DNA of 64,000 nucleotides from Macrobrachium rosenbergii (Eukaryota; Arthropoda; Malacostraca; Decapoda; Palaemonidae): positions 41,920,538-41,984,537 of the forward strand of contig NC_089741.1 of the NCBI RefSeq assembly GCF_040412425.1, in the 5' to 3' direction. Of the stretch, positions 24,801-35,110 are shown in pieces. Both the position numbers and the translations under genes were made by a program. Below the pieces are notes generated by a model. The model was not told the DNA's origin. It worked only from the letters and a program-made list of their open reading frames with translations, and did no database searches. The stretch's first letter is position 1. Every line of letters begins with the position of its first letter.

Positions 24801-26439
24801 AGTACTGACATAAACTGATGAGCAGTCAGATTCCAGTTGAAAATAGGAGAAAAAGACCCGTTAGTGAAATTTGTTTCGGTCTGTTATATACACATTTTCA
24901 AACAAAAACCTTTTAACACTGTGGTGTTCTTAGCTCATGATAGCTCCTGGTATGATCTTCAAAGTGTCCTTGTGGTATGATTTTCAGTCCTTGACCTGTT
25001 TGAACTTGTTCACAGTCCACTGTATACCCCCACAGGTTCTTTGCCTTATTTTAGTCTAGGGTCTTTAAGCTGTGCTACACAGTTTAATCTTTTGCTCAGA
25101 TATGATAGAGCTGACTCAGGTAGAACTAATTTGTTATTTTTGATTCAGGTTAGGGAGGCAGAATTGCTTGTTTCAACACTGGTTTCTGAAGGTGAGAGAC
25201 GAGCAACCGAAGCAGACCGCCTTCAGCAGGAATTGTTGCGGGCAAGAACTGCTGAAAAACAAGCCAAAGACAAACTAACTAGTTTTGTTAAGAATATAAA
25301 CTCTTCCTTTAGTCATTCGGCTGCAAATTCCTCTGTTCTTAATGCATCAGTCTTCAATTCATCAGCACACCTTCCTCCTCCACCTTACTCTCACAGGTAT
25401 GTTCCCCTGATCGTAACTAATTTTTTTGTGTGCTGTTTATTGAAGAGTTAGTTAATCAAGATTCTTGTATTTATAGTCATATTGAACCAAGATTCTTGTG
25501 TTTATAATCATCTGTATTGTATATATTGTTTACAAGACATGTTTTTATTTATTTTTTATTTTCATTATTGGCACAAAATCTTGTAGCATAATAATTTCAG
25601 TTTGACAAGAGGAAGCACTTGTGATGTGCCTGTTGGATCTGCAGTTGATTTACCTGACCTAACATTAGATAGTTCAGAAGTCCTCGTCTCAACCGACGGA
25701 ACTCACGAATTAACAACAATGGAACTTTTGAGTGATACAGATATTGAGCAGTTAAGTTTAGAAATTGAGAAAGAGAGAGGGGAATACTTAGAAAGGTCAA
25801 GACATCTTCAGCAACAATTGAGGCAACTGAAATCTGAGATTGAGGTAAAGGAATTTTTCGTTCTTATCAGTTTGGGTAACTTTGCAATGTAGTATCTTTT
25901 AGACCAAATTGGTTGGCAATTCTAGTGAAAACGTTATCATGCTTTTTTTACTCGATAAACATTTCGCCCAATTACACCATCCCCCTTGGGGGTTAGTGCC
26001 GTCGGTGCTCCTCACGCATGGTGCACTGCAGGCATTACTTAAGGTTCTTTGCAGCTTCCCTTCAGCCCTAGATGCAACCCCTTTCATTCCTTTTACTGTG
26101 CCTCCATTCATATTCTCTCTCTTCCATCTTACTTTCGACCCTCTTCTAACAATTATTTCATAATGCAACTGAGGTTTTCCTCCTGTTACACCTTTGTGAC
26201 CTTTCTCTGAGTTTTCCTTTCAGCACTGAGTGACCTCATAGGTCCCAGCATTTGGCCTTCGGCCTAAATTGTACATTCTATTTTTCTATTCCAGGTCTTG
26301 AAAGTGGAAGAAAACAATTCTGTTTTAGACGAAGTGTACCTTGAGCAGCTTAGAGCAGGAGAAACTAAATATTCTACGCTTCGTCGGACGCGATCAGGAA
26401 ATACTCGTACCAGGGTGGCTTTCTTTGAAGAACTGTGAA
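9863..26439 (+). CDS. NF2: Merlin (neurofibromin 2 orthologue), FERM-domain tumour suppressor, 11 coding exons
   Basis: Coding exons: 9863-9902, 19181-19410, 19854-19976, 20720-20880, 21138-21316, 22272-22567, 23034-23161, 24326-24484, 25149-25396, 25601-25844, 26295-26439. All boundaries are GT/AG and phases agree. The corrected length is about 650 aa, close to fly and vertebrate Merlin. The FERM domain spans about 28-325, followed by a coiled coil (about 335-485), a Ser-rich linker and a C-terminal domain ending RVAFFEEL, the Merlin signature. Ezrin/radixin/moesin is ruled out because the C-terminal actin-binding sequence is absent. In animals Merlin links membrane proteins to the cortical cytoskeleton and acts upstream of Hippo signalling; that role is inferred from family. 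There are two frame breaks: one base short in 24351-24375 and one extra A near 26397-26403. The first coding intron holds a DIRS element. Confidence 0.93.
10269..10612 (+). repeat. Dispersed repeat, copy 2 (Merlin intron)
   Basis: This is the second copy of the 655-1012 repeat, about 80 percent alike by eye. The open frame at 10281-10604 is not conserved in the first copy, so it is not called a gene. Confidence 0.75.
10613..11846. other. Merlin intron left of the DIRS element
   Basis: Short frames at 10940-11480 on both strands show no recognisable protein. Nothing further is supported. Confidence 0.5.
11847..12020. repeat. DIRS left inverted terminal repeat
   Basis: It is the inverse complement of 18338-18500 over about 150 bases with few mismatches. 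Its outermost 41 bases pair with 18206-18248 in the internal complementary region. Confidence 0.9.
12196..14893 (+). pseudogene. DIRS gag-like ORF (frame-broken)
   Basis: It begins at the ATG at 12196 ([12 protein letters not shown]). After a frame change near 12255-12270 it carries a Cys/His cluster, [18 protein letters not shown], typical of DIRS ORF1. A Ser/Arg-rich, low-complexity middle follows, with an internal minisatellite at about 13480-13700. The conserved part after 13990 includes [19 protein letters not shown], then [20 protein letters not shown] and [13 protein letters not shown], spread over several frames. An RG-rich tail ends at TGA 14891-14893. The role would be nucleic-acid binding or particle formation, by family inference. 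Confidence 0.75.
13480..13700 (+). repeat. Minisatellite inside the DIRS gag-like region
   Basis: Units of about 24-30 bases built on GACGCCTCCTTGCTGCTCG repeat with variation. In one frame they read R(H/Q)DASLAA repeats. Confidence 0.75.
14900..16749 (+). pseudogene. DIRS reverse transcriptase / RNase H region (frame-broken)
   Basis: RT motifs are readable across frames: [12 protein letters not shown] (about 15200-15235), [13 protein letters not shown] (about 15313-15350), [16 protein letters not shown] (about 15400-15440) and the catalytic YLDDW box (about 15505-15520). RNase H follows, with INLKELG (about 16083), [19 protein letters not shown] (16152-16208) and the active-site continuation to ADLLSR (about 16318-16335). 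The enzyme would copy the element's RNA. Breaks near 15190, 15283 and 15309 each fall in runs one base too short. Confidence 0.85.
16750..17807 (+). pseudogene. DIRS tyrosine recombinase (frame-broken, catalytic residues present)
   Basis: The recombinase is recognisable by [15 protein letters not shown] (about 17212-17255; first catalytic Arg), [16 protein letters not shown] (about 17514-17562), AHEVRA (HxxR box, about 17607-17624), FWRSNS (about 17685-17702) and FASHYLRDV, with the nucleophile Tyr at 17718-17720. The frame ends at TGA 17805-17807. HxxR and the Tyr are in different frames because GTTT near 17624-17628 has one T too many. The enzyme would integrate a circular DNA copy, in place of the DDE integrase of LTR elements. 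Confidence 0.85.
18206..18300. repeat. DIRS internal complementary region
   Basis: The first half complements the left terminus and the second half (18242-18280) is a 39-base perfect complement of the right terminus (18492-18530). The two halves overlap on the AAAATG / CATTTT hexamer that also marks both element ends. Confidence 0.9.
18338..18530. repeat. DIRS right inverted terminal repeat
   Basis: It pairs with the left ITR over 18338-18500. The last about 38 bases differ from the left end and instead pair with the internal complementary region, the usual asymmetry of DIRS ITRs. Confidence 0.88.
19181..22567 (+). CDS. NF2: Merlin FERM-domain exons (F1-F3)
   Basis: Five exons read without interruption. 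F1 is recognisable by ELEF..PW....DLFDLV.RTIGLRE.WYFGLQY. F2 contains LFFLQVKQSIL.MDIYC and the MWEERI..WY.DH segment. F3 contains [21 protein letters not shown] and GNHDLF.RRRKPD. These segments line up along the whole of animal Merlin, with no deletion. The exon 19181 ATG at 19185-19187 (MPLKDLFRG) could be an alternative start if the upstream exon is skipped. Confidence 0.95.
22823..22985. repeat. Two-copy tandem duplication in Merlin intron
   Basis: CTATTCTTCAGTCTGAGATA, GACTTCAT-AGTCT and TTATTTAGACATTTATTGC occur twice at a spacing of about 80 bp. Confidence 0.75.
23034..25396 (+). CDS. NF2: Merlin coiled-coil exons, with a frame break in the middle exon
   Basis: Exons 23034-23161, 24326-24484 and 25149-25396 encode charged heptad-type sequence ([16 protein letters not shown], then [10 protein letters not shown] and [18 protein letters not shown]) typical of the Merlin/ERM alpha-helical region. 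The middle exon starts in frame as [11 protein letters not shown], but the conserved continuation [15 protein letters not shown] lies in another frame. Its length (159 nt) is one base short of what the flanking phases require, so one base is missing between about 24351 and 24375. The third exon ends in an Asn/Ser-rich, then Pro-rich linker. Confidence 0.85.
25601..26439 (+). CDS. NF2: Merlin C-terminal exons (C-terminal self-association domain)
   Basis: Exon 25601-25844 has [20 protein letters not shown] followed by a helix resembling the Merlin pre-C-terminal region. Exon 26295-26439 encodes [14 protein letters not shown] and then, in the +1 frame, [11 protein letters not shown] and TGA at 26437-26439. 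Reading straight from the acceptor gives a different tail and an early stop, because the run at 26399-26402 has four A where three are needed. AATAAA follows at 26470-26475. Confidence 0.88.
25958..26290 (+). repeat. SINE-like element ending at the Merlin last-exon acceptor
   Basis: This compact unit starts near CGCCCAATTACACCATCCCCC, has a possible pol III A-box (TTAGTGCCGTCGGTGC), and ends GGCCTTCGGCCTAAATTG plus a T-rich ATTCTATTTTTCTATT tail. From memory it resembles a common decapod dispersed repeat. Its tail runs straight into the acceptor CCAG of exon 26295. Confidence 0.5.
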
Positions 26440-26469
26440 CCTTCTTCAGCATGATACTTGCAGTTAGGT

Positions 26470-26475
26470 AATAAA
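26470..26475 (+). terminator. NF2: Candidate poly(A) signal of Merlin
   Basis: AATAAA lies 31 bases after the stop codon. The downstream interval is AT-rich and has several further candidates, so a long 3' UTR cannot be excluded. Confidence 0.4.
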
Positions 26476-26795
26476 TATTTTACAATTAAAAAAAATTCTC
26501 TTTGCTTTCTTTATGTTTATTTTATTTTGTGAATATCCTGTAAAATCAGACATCAGGAAAGCCCTATTTATGAAGAGAAGATCTTTTGAAAATATGAAAA
26601 TATGTGCAGGCTATAGTTCAGTATCATAAATGTGCAATGAATGTTGAACTGAATATACTAAACAAACTGGAGGTAGACACCTTGCTGAACATCGTAGAAG
26701 TGATGAAAATCTCCGATATGGGCCGATAAGGCTGAAATTTACTCTATACGCAAACCGGGTGTGGATACAAAATGAATTAAAAAGGAGCTTCTGAA

Positions 26796-27050
26796 TACAG
26801 GCAGTCCCCGGTTATCGGCGGGGTTCCATTTCCGAGGGTGTGGTGATAACCGAAAATTGGCGATTTCTGCGATTTTCGGGGGTTATCGGTGCCTCTGTTA
26901 GGTATGTATTGGTGCCAGTACCCAATTATCAGCGCTGATGAGCAGAAATCGGCGATTTTTGGCGCCGAAATTGCCGATTTTCGTTCGCGATTGACAACTA
27001 TAAAACCGATCACTGTTAACCGAGCCAAGTTAACTAGGGTTCTGCCTGTA
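26796..27050 (+). mobile_element. MITE-like element with CAGGCAGTCCCC termini, copy 1
   Basis: It begins TACAGGCAGTCCCCGG and ends TCTGCCTGTA, an inverted repeat bounded by TA. The interior has repeated GGCGATTTTTGGCGCC-type short palindromes. No coding sequence. TA flanks and the terminus suggest a Tc1/mariner (Tigger/pogo-like) non-autonomous element. Confidence 0.7.
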
Positions 27051-29389
27051 CCAATAGAGAAATAGCACATTGTCACAGGGATGTGATAAGGTGATTTTGA
27101 CCAAAGCGGAAAGGCACAAAAAAAAAAGCCAAACCCTTAATCCTACTAAGGGTAGTGGGAAAAAGAGTGCACATGTGAAGTCCACAGAAAATTTGAACAT
27201 GAAAATGTTCAGAATAACAAAGTAGATAAAAAAAAAAAGCACAAAACCTGGAGAAGAAATAGGTGTAGGACTTGGGATGCATTGCACATGTTGAATGGAA
27301 GCGTGGCTATGCAGAAGAATACTGACTGGGTGTGTGTAGTGTTCCCTTTCTTTAACTGTTCAGGTTTTGTAGCCTTTGTGTTTTAATATTAAATTACACT
27401 ATTTTGCCAGTCTCACCTGTTGATTGTGAATTTGGTTAACTAATAATAGAGGATTATTTTTCACTTGAGTTATTAGTTTAAAAGTAATTCTTGTTCCATT
27501 TCAGAACTTATGTCTGCATACTGAATGACACCAATCCTTATGGTGGTAGTAAGTGAAACAGGATTTATGGAGTTGACAGGTAACTACCAGGTATTGGTGT
27601 GTTCAGCAGTGAATGCTTTGTATGCAACAACATATTGATTTGTCTGCTTTGAAGGACTAAGTATTTACGGAAAGCTTTTTTTTTTTCATTAAAAAAGAGC
27701 TCATAGATTTTTTGTAATTAAAATGTTTAAATGGTGAAGCATGTTTCCTTAGTGTTGAAAAAAAGTCCAAATTTTTAGAATTGTAGTCTAAATTTTATTC
27801 ATGTATATTGACAAAAGAGTTTTTAATCAGTATTTTTCAGTGTCAGATATTTTACGACAGAACTCAGTATTACACAATCCTCCCTGAAGTTTTAAAGATA
27901 GATGACTTTTATCATTGGTAATGTGAGAAGATAAACTCATTAAGGTAAGTAATTAGATTGTTTACTTAATACTCATTTTGACTTTAAGATAGTTTACTGT
28001 TCATGTTGCCAGTTGTGGAAGTGATTGTTCCTTATGTGTTTGGGACCGAAATTTATAATATGTCAGGTGTTGGAGCAGCAGCACGTTACTTACAGCAACA
28101 AGCGTAAGACATCACAGTAATTGTTGAAATGTTTAATAGGAGAAATATCTTGCAGTATTGTTAATTTATATTATTTGGCGTGTGCCAAGATAACTTTTAA
28201 ACGTTCACTACAGTATTGTATTCATGTTGATAGATCTGTTGTAATCCTTTATAATTAGTCAATACGAATTATCGAAAAGGTACGAAAATGATCAGTGTAT
28301 TTTTATAAGATTTTATATTGTGTATTATAGTATAGCTTAGCATCATGTCGGTGAAACTGTGCCTTGTGATTGTGATATATTTTAATGTTGAAACTGCCAA
28401 AGAAACACTATTTCTGTCTCCTGTGTATTTTAAAAAGCTCAAAAAACTTCGACACTGAGTCGCTTGGCAAAATTTTGAAAACCAGGTGACCATGACACTA
28501 GCTCTATTTACATAATTGTTCCTTTTTTATTTTCTGTAAAAAGATTTTTTTTACTATTACAGACCTTTTTGGTTTGTGAAAATACCATGGGTATAACTAT
28601 TGTTATAAGCTTCTTGGAAGGCATAGCCACTTATTTTCATTAATGATGATGAAACTACGTACTGTACTGTACAGTACTTTTCCCAGGTACGAGCAAGTTA
28701 GCATAGTGGAATTACATTTATATATATTTTTTTTTCATTATTGTAAAGAGAAAATATGTTCAGGTTGTTGTTGTTCTTTTTTCAAATATGACATAGTTGC
28801 AGTGATTAGATAGCTGCTGTGACAGATGACTGGAACAAATTTTTGAAACAACTTGCTTGGTGGAGATTTATCAATTCCATTCACCCCCAAGGACCTTTGC
28901 TTAATGCAACAGTGATTGTGAGCATAGTGAAGTAGTGAGAAAGAATAGCAGTAAAATCAGTTTGATGATGTACTTTATAAGGTAAAGAAGGTGAATAGGT
29001 GAATGGTAAGAGGAGGAAAAAGGGGGAAGTAAGTAACTGAATAGTAATCAGTGGTGACTTTTTGATAGGCTGTGGAGTAAAAGAAATACTTAAAAATCCA
29101 ATGCATGAGTTAAGGTCACAAGATTTACTTTGTAAGATAAGCGACCTTTAGACTTCTTATAAGTGAATGAAATAAAATTATTAACTCTGTTGACCTACAG
29201 AGGTCTACCACAACAGCAAGCAAGATAGGGTTAGATAGAAGGAACCAAATAGCCTGGCAACAATACCTTGAACTTAGCTAAATACAAGAAGTGTAATTAC
29301 AATTGAAAGATCAAAATTGTATCATTCTTTAGGATCTGGTTGTTAGAACAAAAATTGTCATCATCATGAACATTTTTATAAAGATCACA
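27051..29389. other. Merlin 3' flank, no gene seen
   Basis: AT-rich; it may include a long Merlin 3' UTR, which the sequence alone cannot decide. Confidence 0.5.
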
Positions 29390-29765
29390 GTTTATTGGTA
29401 TTTGGATGTGTAACCACCATGGATTTTATGAGCGCTCTCTGCTTGAACTCCTCTAGGTCTGTCTATCCCATTTCTTCATGATTTCAAGGGTCTTTCAAGA
29501 GGGTTTCATCCTGCTACTTCCATAGCGACTTATTTTTGAAACCAACTACACCTCATCACATGTGCAGACCATCTCAGTCTTTTTTCCAGCCTCTTGAAAC
29601 TGCATCCCTCCCAATTTTTCATTCGTAATATGATCATCCCACCGTACTTTGACCATTAATCTTAACATTCTGCTGTCATATCTGTCCACAATCTCCACTT
29701 CACTTGTCATTGCCCATGTTTCTGTTATATATAGAGTACATGGATTACATTCTCTGTGCATGTTA
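29390..29765 (-). pseudogene. Decayed non-LTR retrotransposon reverse-transcriptase C-terminus
   Basis: On the minus strand 29761-29546 reads LYITETWAMTSEVEIVDRYD then SRMLRLMVKVRW. This fits the conserved region after the RT domain of RTE/CR1-like elements (LYG.ETWA......R...RMLR.M.GV.W). The frame degenerates beyond this, and no endonuclease part is present. Confidence 0.6.
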
Positions 29766-32700
29766 ATGCTGCGTCAAAACATCATGCCAGTGTTACATAC
29801 TGATGAATTATTTAACAGTAGTCTTCCCTCATTATTGTTACAAAAAAAAGCCTAAACCAGAGAACCTGATATGCTTATGTATTTTCTGTCTTTTTATCAC
29901 CAAGAGAGAGATAGAAGGAAGTTTTTTTAGAATTAGATGCACATTTATTTTTATAGAAATATAAAATGCCTACAGTACTAGATATATTTTTGAATAGTAC
30001 TGATCAAGTGAAGGGACATACAGTTTTCGCCGGAAGACTTCTGAATGGGAATGCAGAAGTGAGAAAACCCAGCAGCTCTTTTTTATTGTGTAGCTACACG
30101 AACAAGCCAATATCTGAATACATTATTTTGGTGTACTTTAAGTATTGAAATGCTAGGAAAAGTACAATAATCACAGAAAATGCAGAAATGTTGGTTTTAA
30201 AATAGCCAAAACTGATTCTGTGATTTCTGAATGTATTGAAATTGTGTCCACTTTTGAGAAAGTGCAGTATTTGACATTGGGGGAAAGAGTACAGTATTGA
30301 ACATGGTATGGTATTCAGTAGTTTGCTGTGGAGCTTTATCATTTTGAGACCCTCGAGTGAAATATCAGTGTGATGCCTTCCCAGTCAGTAGGATACCATT
30401 TTATATAGTATCAGAATGGCACTATTTTAAAACTGAATATGTTAAAGTTTTAAGACTAAATTTTGTAATAGAACTTTATAGTTCTGAAAAGTTAATAGCC
30501 ATTACTTGGCACAATTTGTATAAGTATTTTGATACATTTTTGAGGTATAGAATATAATGGTGCCATATGACAGTTTTTCTGACTGCAGAATCTAAAAGTA
30601 GAGATTGCAGGTATAGATAGTAACATTTTGATTAAAAAAATAAATAAATAGTAGAAATATTTAAAGTGTTTGAGAGTGCCCATAAATATTTTCCCTGTAC
30701 AGCATTTGAGTTTTACAGAAATAGTTAGATTTGATGCCTTTAAAATTGGTTAAATTGTTAGTTTTTAGTTCCCTTGTTTGGTTTAATAGTTAGAAATCTA
30801 ATTTTGTTACCATTACTTCAATACTCTGAAAATTTATCAAAATGACTATCTTAAAAAGCAATTTTTGGGAGTTTCAGCCAGACAGTTCCTTGGGCAAGCA
30901 TTGTAACTTTGACCATTTGACCATTCCTCAGAAAGCCAAGCAAGTAGTTACCCTAAAGAACTGACCCATCTCAAATACAATATTTTGAACTTGGTCTCAT
31001 TTCTAATGAAGTAAAGAATGATGCTGGCCAATTTCACGAAATAGATATATATGCACATGCAAACACTGACTATAAATTACAAGAGGTGAAAGTGTATGTT
31101 GCATTTATTGGTGGGTGATCATTTTTAACATGCAAGGATTTGTACCTTTGGGGATCAGATTTTTGTGCGTGCAATAGTAATTTATTTTATTACTGTAGCA
31201 CCCAACTTAACTGATGCCTTTGGAGTCCGGCCATCTGATAAGCAACAAAGCCTGTTCTAGATTTCTTACAGCTAACAGTAATTCCACAGTTTATGATCTA
31301 AACTATCTAGTACTTTCATTTAACATTCAATTTGAGATTTATTTCAAAATGTATGTCATTGAAAATGGTAGCCAAGCCAAAAATAATGATAATAATGTAG
31401 CTGATAAGCACAGAAGTCCATGAAGTTGAGGTGTTACTCAGTAAAGTCTTACAACTTGATTTCAAAATTATTGGGTGTGCAGATGAACATGTTGCATTGG
31501 ATGTTGTATTGGTGTCATCTCAATTCATTGTGTTATGTCTAGGAAGTGTTAATATACACAAGAAAATTGTAACATACAAATTAATACAGTAATACATTCC
31601 ATCATAATTATTGATTGTTAAAATTAGCTCAAACATTTACATCAAGAACAAGTTTTTTAACATAGAGTTTTATTGTCAGATTAAATCGAGGTGTTTGATG
31701 AACAGGGTTTATCAAGATATCTCACTGGAATGAACTCATTTTATTGTAGCAGTTATTTCTTGAACCATTTCATTTTATTACCGTGTTTTTGTTTGAATTT
31801 TCTCAAGGTACAAGAGTTTGTTTATTCAGGAAAGGTTTTAATTAGATTGTGGGCCTCGTGTAGAAATGTGATTTCATTCTCACAATTCCACATGAAGTTG
31901 TTGCTTTGAAATTCTTTACTGGCTTCCATTTATGATGTGTAGAGTCAATTAAAAGGTGTTAATGAAGCATGTGTCCAACTTTATAAGAAGTTTTATCTGG
32001 CCTTTGATGTACAGTATTAGAATATAAATATATTTACAGTTTATTCTGATATTTTAAATGTTAAGATTAGCGTATTCTGATAGTGTGTGTGTATTTCATT
32101 ATGTAAACAATGGAAGATGGAAATTGTGATGGAAGTACTGCGACTTGAAAGTAGTTCTCAGAGTTAGTCATATTTTATTAAATAATGAAGGATGCTTCTG
32201 TCATCTACGGCGTATTTTGGTTAAATTGTACCTGAATCTTGATTGGCCTCTTGATAAGGGATGCCAGCCTGTAAATCAAGCACCTTTTTGGCTCATGGTT
32301 TGAATTGTGCAGTAGTATAACATTTACTTTCATAGTGTTAGGTTTTAGTTAATAACAAACACTAACAAGTTGTGTGCATTATTTTAATTAAAATGGAGGG
32401 ATACTACCAATATAAATATTGTGACTTTCTGATACTGGTTTTTCAACATATGTGTACCTAATGGAACAAAACAAACTTACTGTTAGGCAGTTGATAATTG
32501 TTACATTTGTCTTCACTGCATGTTAGAAAATGTTGTTGGGAGGGTAAAAAGTGAAACTTTGACTTTTGAGATTAGTAGATATATTTTGACGAACTTTGTT
32601 TTATAATGTTACAAGTCGTAATGTAAAAAGAGCAAAGAACAAAGCTGAAGAAATGTGTAGGGGGATACTGCCATGGAATTTGGGAAATACAGTGTCCATG

Positions 32701-33888
32701 TCAGCTAACAAAATTGAGCTTTTTCTGGTGTTCCGAAAAGGTAGTCATGAATGGATTATTTTAGGTTTAGGCTCGTATGAAATACACCATAAAATGGTGA
32801 ATGGGCAGTTTGTGTCAAAATTCCAACTTCTTGAGATATAGAATTGTATAAGGCTACATGTCTTGGTATGAGACTACATGTTAGAGGGGAGAATTTCAGT
32901 GTGACTTCAAGGTTTGAAGATTAATATAAGAGGAAGTGTGCTTATATCCCCAGCACTTATAATGAAATCCTTTTTAAAGCAATACTGTGTCTCTAGCTCC
33001 TATAATGTATAGATAGAATCTGTTGAAAGAGGTAGTACATGAAACAATTTGGGGTCCAAAAACATAAAATTTAAGTGTTTCCATCAAATTATTCCTTGTG
33101 GCTTTGCCAAAAAGTTAGAAAACAATCAACCAATACAATATACATTGATGGCTGTGATTTTGCATTGGTATAAGTACTGTATTTTGGCAGGATTTCATTA
33201 TTTCTTCCGTGGGTTTTATGTGCATTGTGCTCATTGTATTCCTGATTACTGTTTATAATACTAACCACAGTGAATTACGATGAAAGTTTCTTGTAAGAGT
33301 TAATAGCGTAGTCCCCCATTTTATGTAGTTGGTATGGCAATGGTCTTTCTTGTTCAAATATTTTTTTCTTACATATTTTGAACTAAAATTCTTAAAAGAA
33401 CTGTTGCCTTAAGAATGTGATACCTAGTGGTCTTGAGCAGCTTTTCTAGTTCATGGCAATTTTGCCTAGTTTCTATTTCTAGTTCAGAAAAAGTATGCAT
33501 GATACTGCTCTTGTACCATTTGTATCCCTAGGTTATCACTTAAAGCTGGAAGTCATTAAATCCTTAAAAGAGCAGTTGTAAAAATGCCAAATGTACAGAA
33601 TTTTATAAAGCACAACACGAAACATGAATTCACAGAATTTTATAAAGCACAACACAAAACATAACTTACTTGTACTTGAACCTTGCGCTTCTGCGGCTTA
33701 AGAGTGGATGAGGGTTAATGGAATTTATTGTAAAGGTGCTGCCATGCCATGGTTTCAGTTTAGTTACTGAACAATAAATTTTCATTTAAGAATGATGCTT
33801 GATTTTCTGTAAGTATGAATTACTATATGATGTTGATTATATGTTTGTAAATATATTCCTGAAAAACTTACATACCAGTGTATTCTTA
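29766..33888. other. Intergenic AT-rich DNA, no gene seen
   Basis: No frame above about 80 codons and no splice-compatible conserved block. Confidence 0.55.
33595..33665. repeat. About 40-bp tandem duplication
   Basis: CAGAATTTTATAAAGCACAA followed by CAC-AAACAT occurs twice in succession. Confidence 0.75.
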
Positions 33889-34109
33889 TCAAGCGGTCCC
33901 GGTTCAGTTCGTTCTTAACGCAGCGTTGTAACCCGAAAAATAAATATGCGTCGAAAATCGTCAAAATCATGCTACTTTTTAATGCTCTGGGTGCGCCCAA
34001 TTCGTGTGTGAGTTTTGCACTTCTGGTTAACAAGGCCATGTTTAAGACAGAAATAATTTCTGATGAATATATTTGGCGTCGTAACCTTCAAAACCGGGGA
34101 CTGCCTGTA
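33889..34109 (-). mobile_element. Possible diverged copy of the same MITE family
   Basis: The right end ACCGGGGACTGCCTGTA is intact and the left end has AAGCGGTCCCGGTT, a weak match. The interior is not obviously shared with the other three copies, so this may be another subfamily. Confidence 0.4.
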
Positions 34110-34189
34110 TATATATGCAAGATATGGCGTCCAATAATAGCCATTAAGTTTTCAAAACTCGAAAATAAAATAGATAAGTTTTTTTGGTA

Positions 34190-35110
34190 ATTTATTCCTT
34201 TAGGAATACAAACCACTGCCTTTTATGTAGGAATATCCTCCAGCGTGAGTTGGAATTGGTTGTTGAAATATGCTAACAAGGTAGTTAACTGGTGGTAGGA
34301 GGGCGAGTGGCTGGAACCCCCCCCCCCCAACTCACCTGCTGTCACCATGCACTTTTTCTTTAACTGCTTGAATGGGGAGGTCTTTGTGTGCTCCTGCCAA
34401 CTGGCAGGTTTAAAATTTCATAATCTTTATTGTATGTATGATTTTTGTTTTGTTCAACATCCATTTCAATAAGAAAAGTGCACAATGAATGGCATATAAA
34501 AGACATAAGCAAGTGTTCAGCCACTTTGTTTCCTTGCTGTTACTGTACTGTAACCATTATATGCTAAGAAACCAGCCGAGTTTTCCAGTTGCTGAACTTG
34601 GTAGATGTGTGCATTATTGAGTACAGGCTGTGCTACTGTACACGTTGAATAGTGTCTTGTGGACAGAATGAGGCGAAGTGAAGAAACACAAGTGTATCTT
34701 CTTCCTCTTTGTCATCATCTATCTCTTCTGTTCTTCCTTATGTGGGAGGAAGTGGTGGTGGTCTCGAAGACCCTCTCATAGAAGCTTCATTTAAGCACCT
34801 TCGGGTTGATGATAGCATTTGCCCACCTGCGGGGGTACAATAACCATGGGTAGGATTGACAAGATTGTCTGAGCATGGTCATAAATGAGTGTTTGTTTGT
34901 TTACTTCTGAGAGACAGACTGTTCTGGACTCTTCCCCTTGTTGAATGCATTTCCTCAACTGAGGATGAGAAGGCAAAGTTCAGAAGGCTGCTGATGTTGG
35001 GAGGAAAGGTAGTTTTCTCCAGAATTGAGTCTGCTCCACTTTCGAAACAAACGTCTCTCTTTTCAAGATTGAGAGAGTAGTCTTCGGGTGCAGAACAGTC
35101 TAGCTGTGGG
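34190..35110. repeat. Unclassified block with repeat-like composition
   Basis: It starts with a short palindrome, AATTTATTCCTTTAGGAATA, and contains a run of C and a hairpin (GCCAACTGGC). It is more GC-rich than its surroundings up to about 35110. Weak short frames exist near 34890-35080. It may be a decayed retroelement, but no domain is recognisable. Confidence 0.35.
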
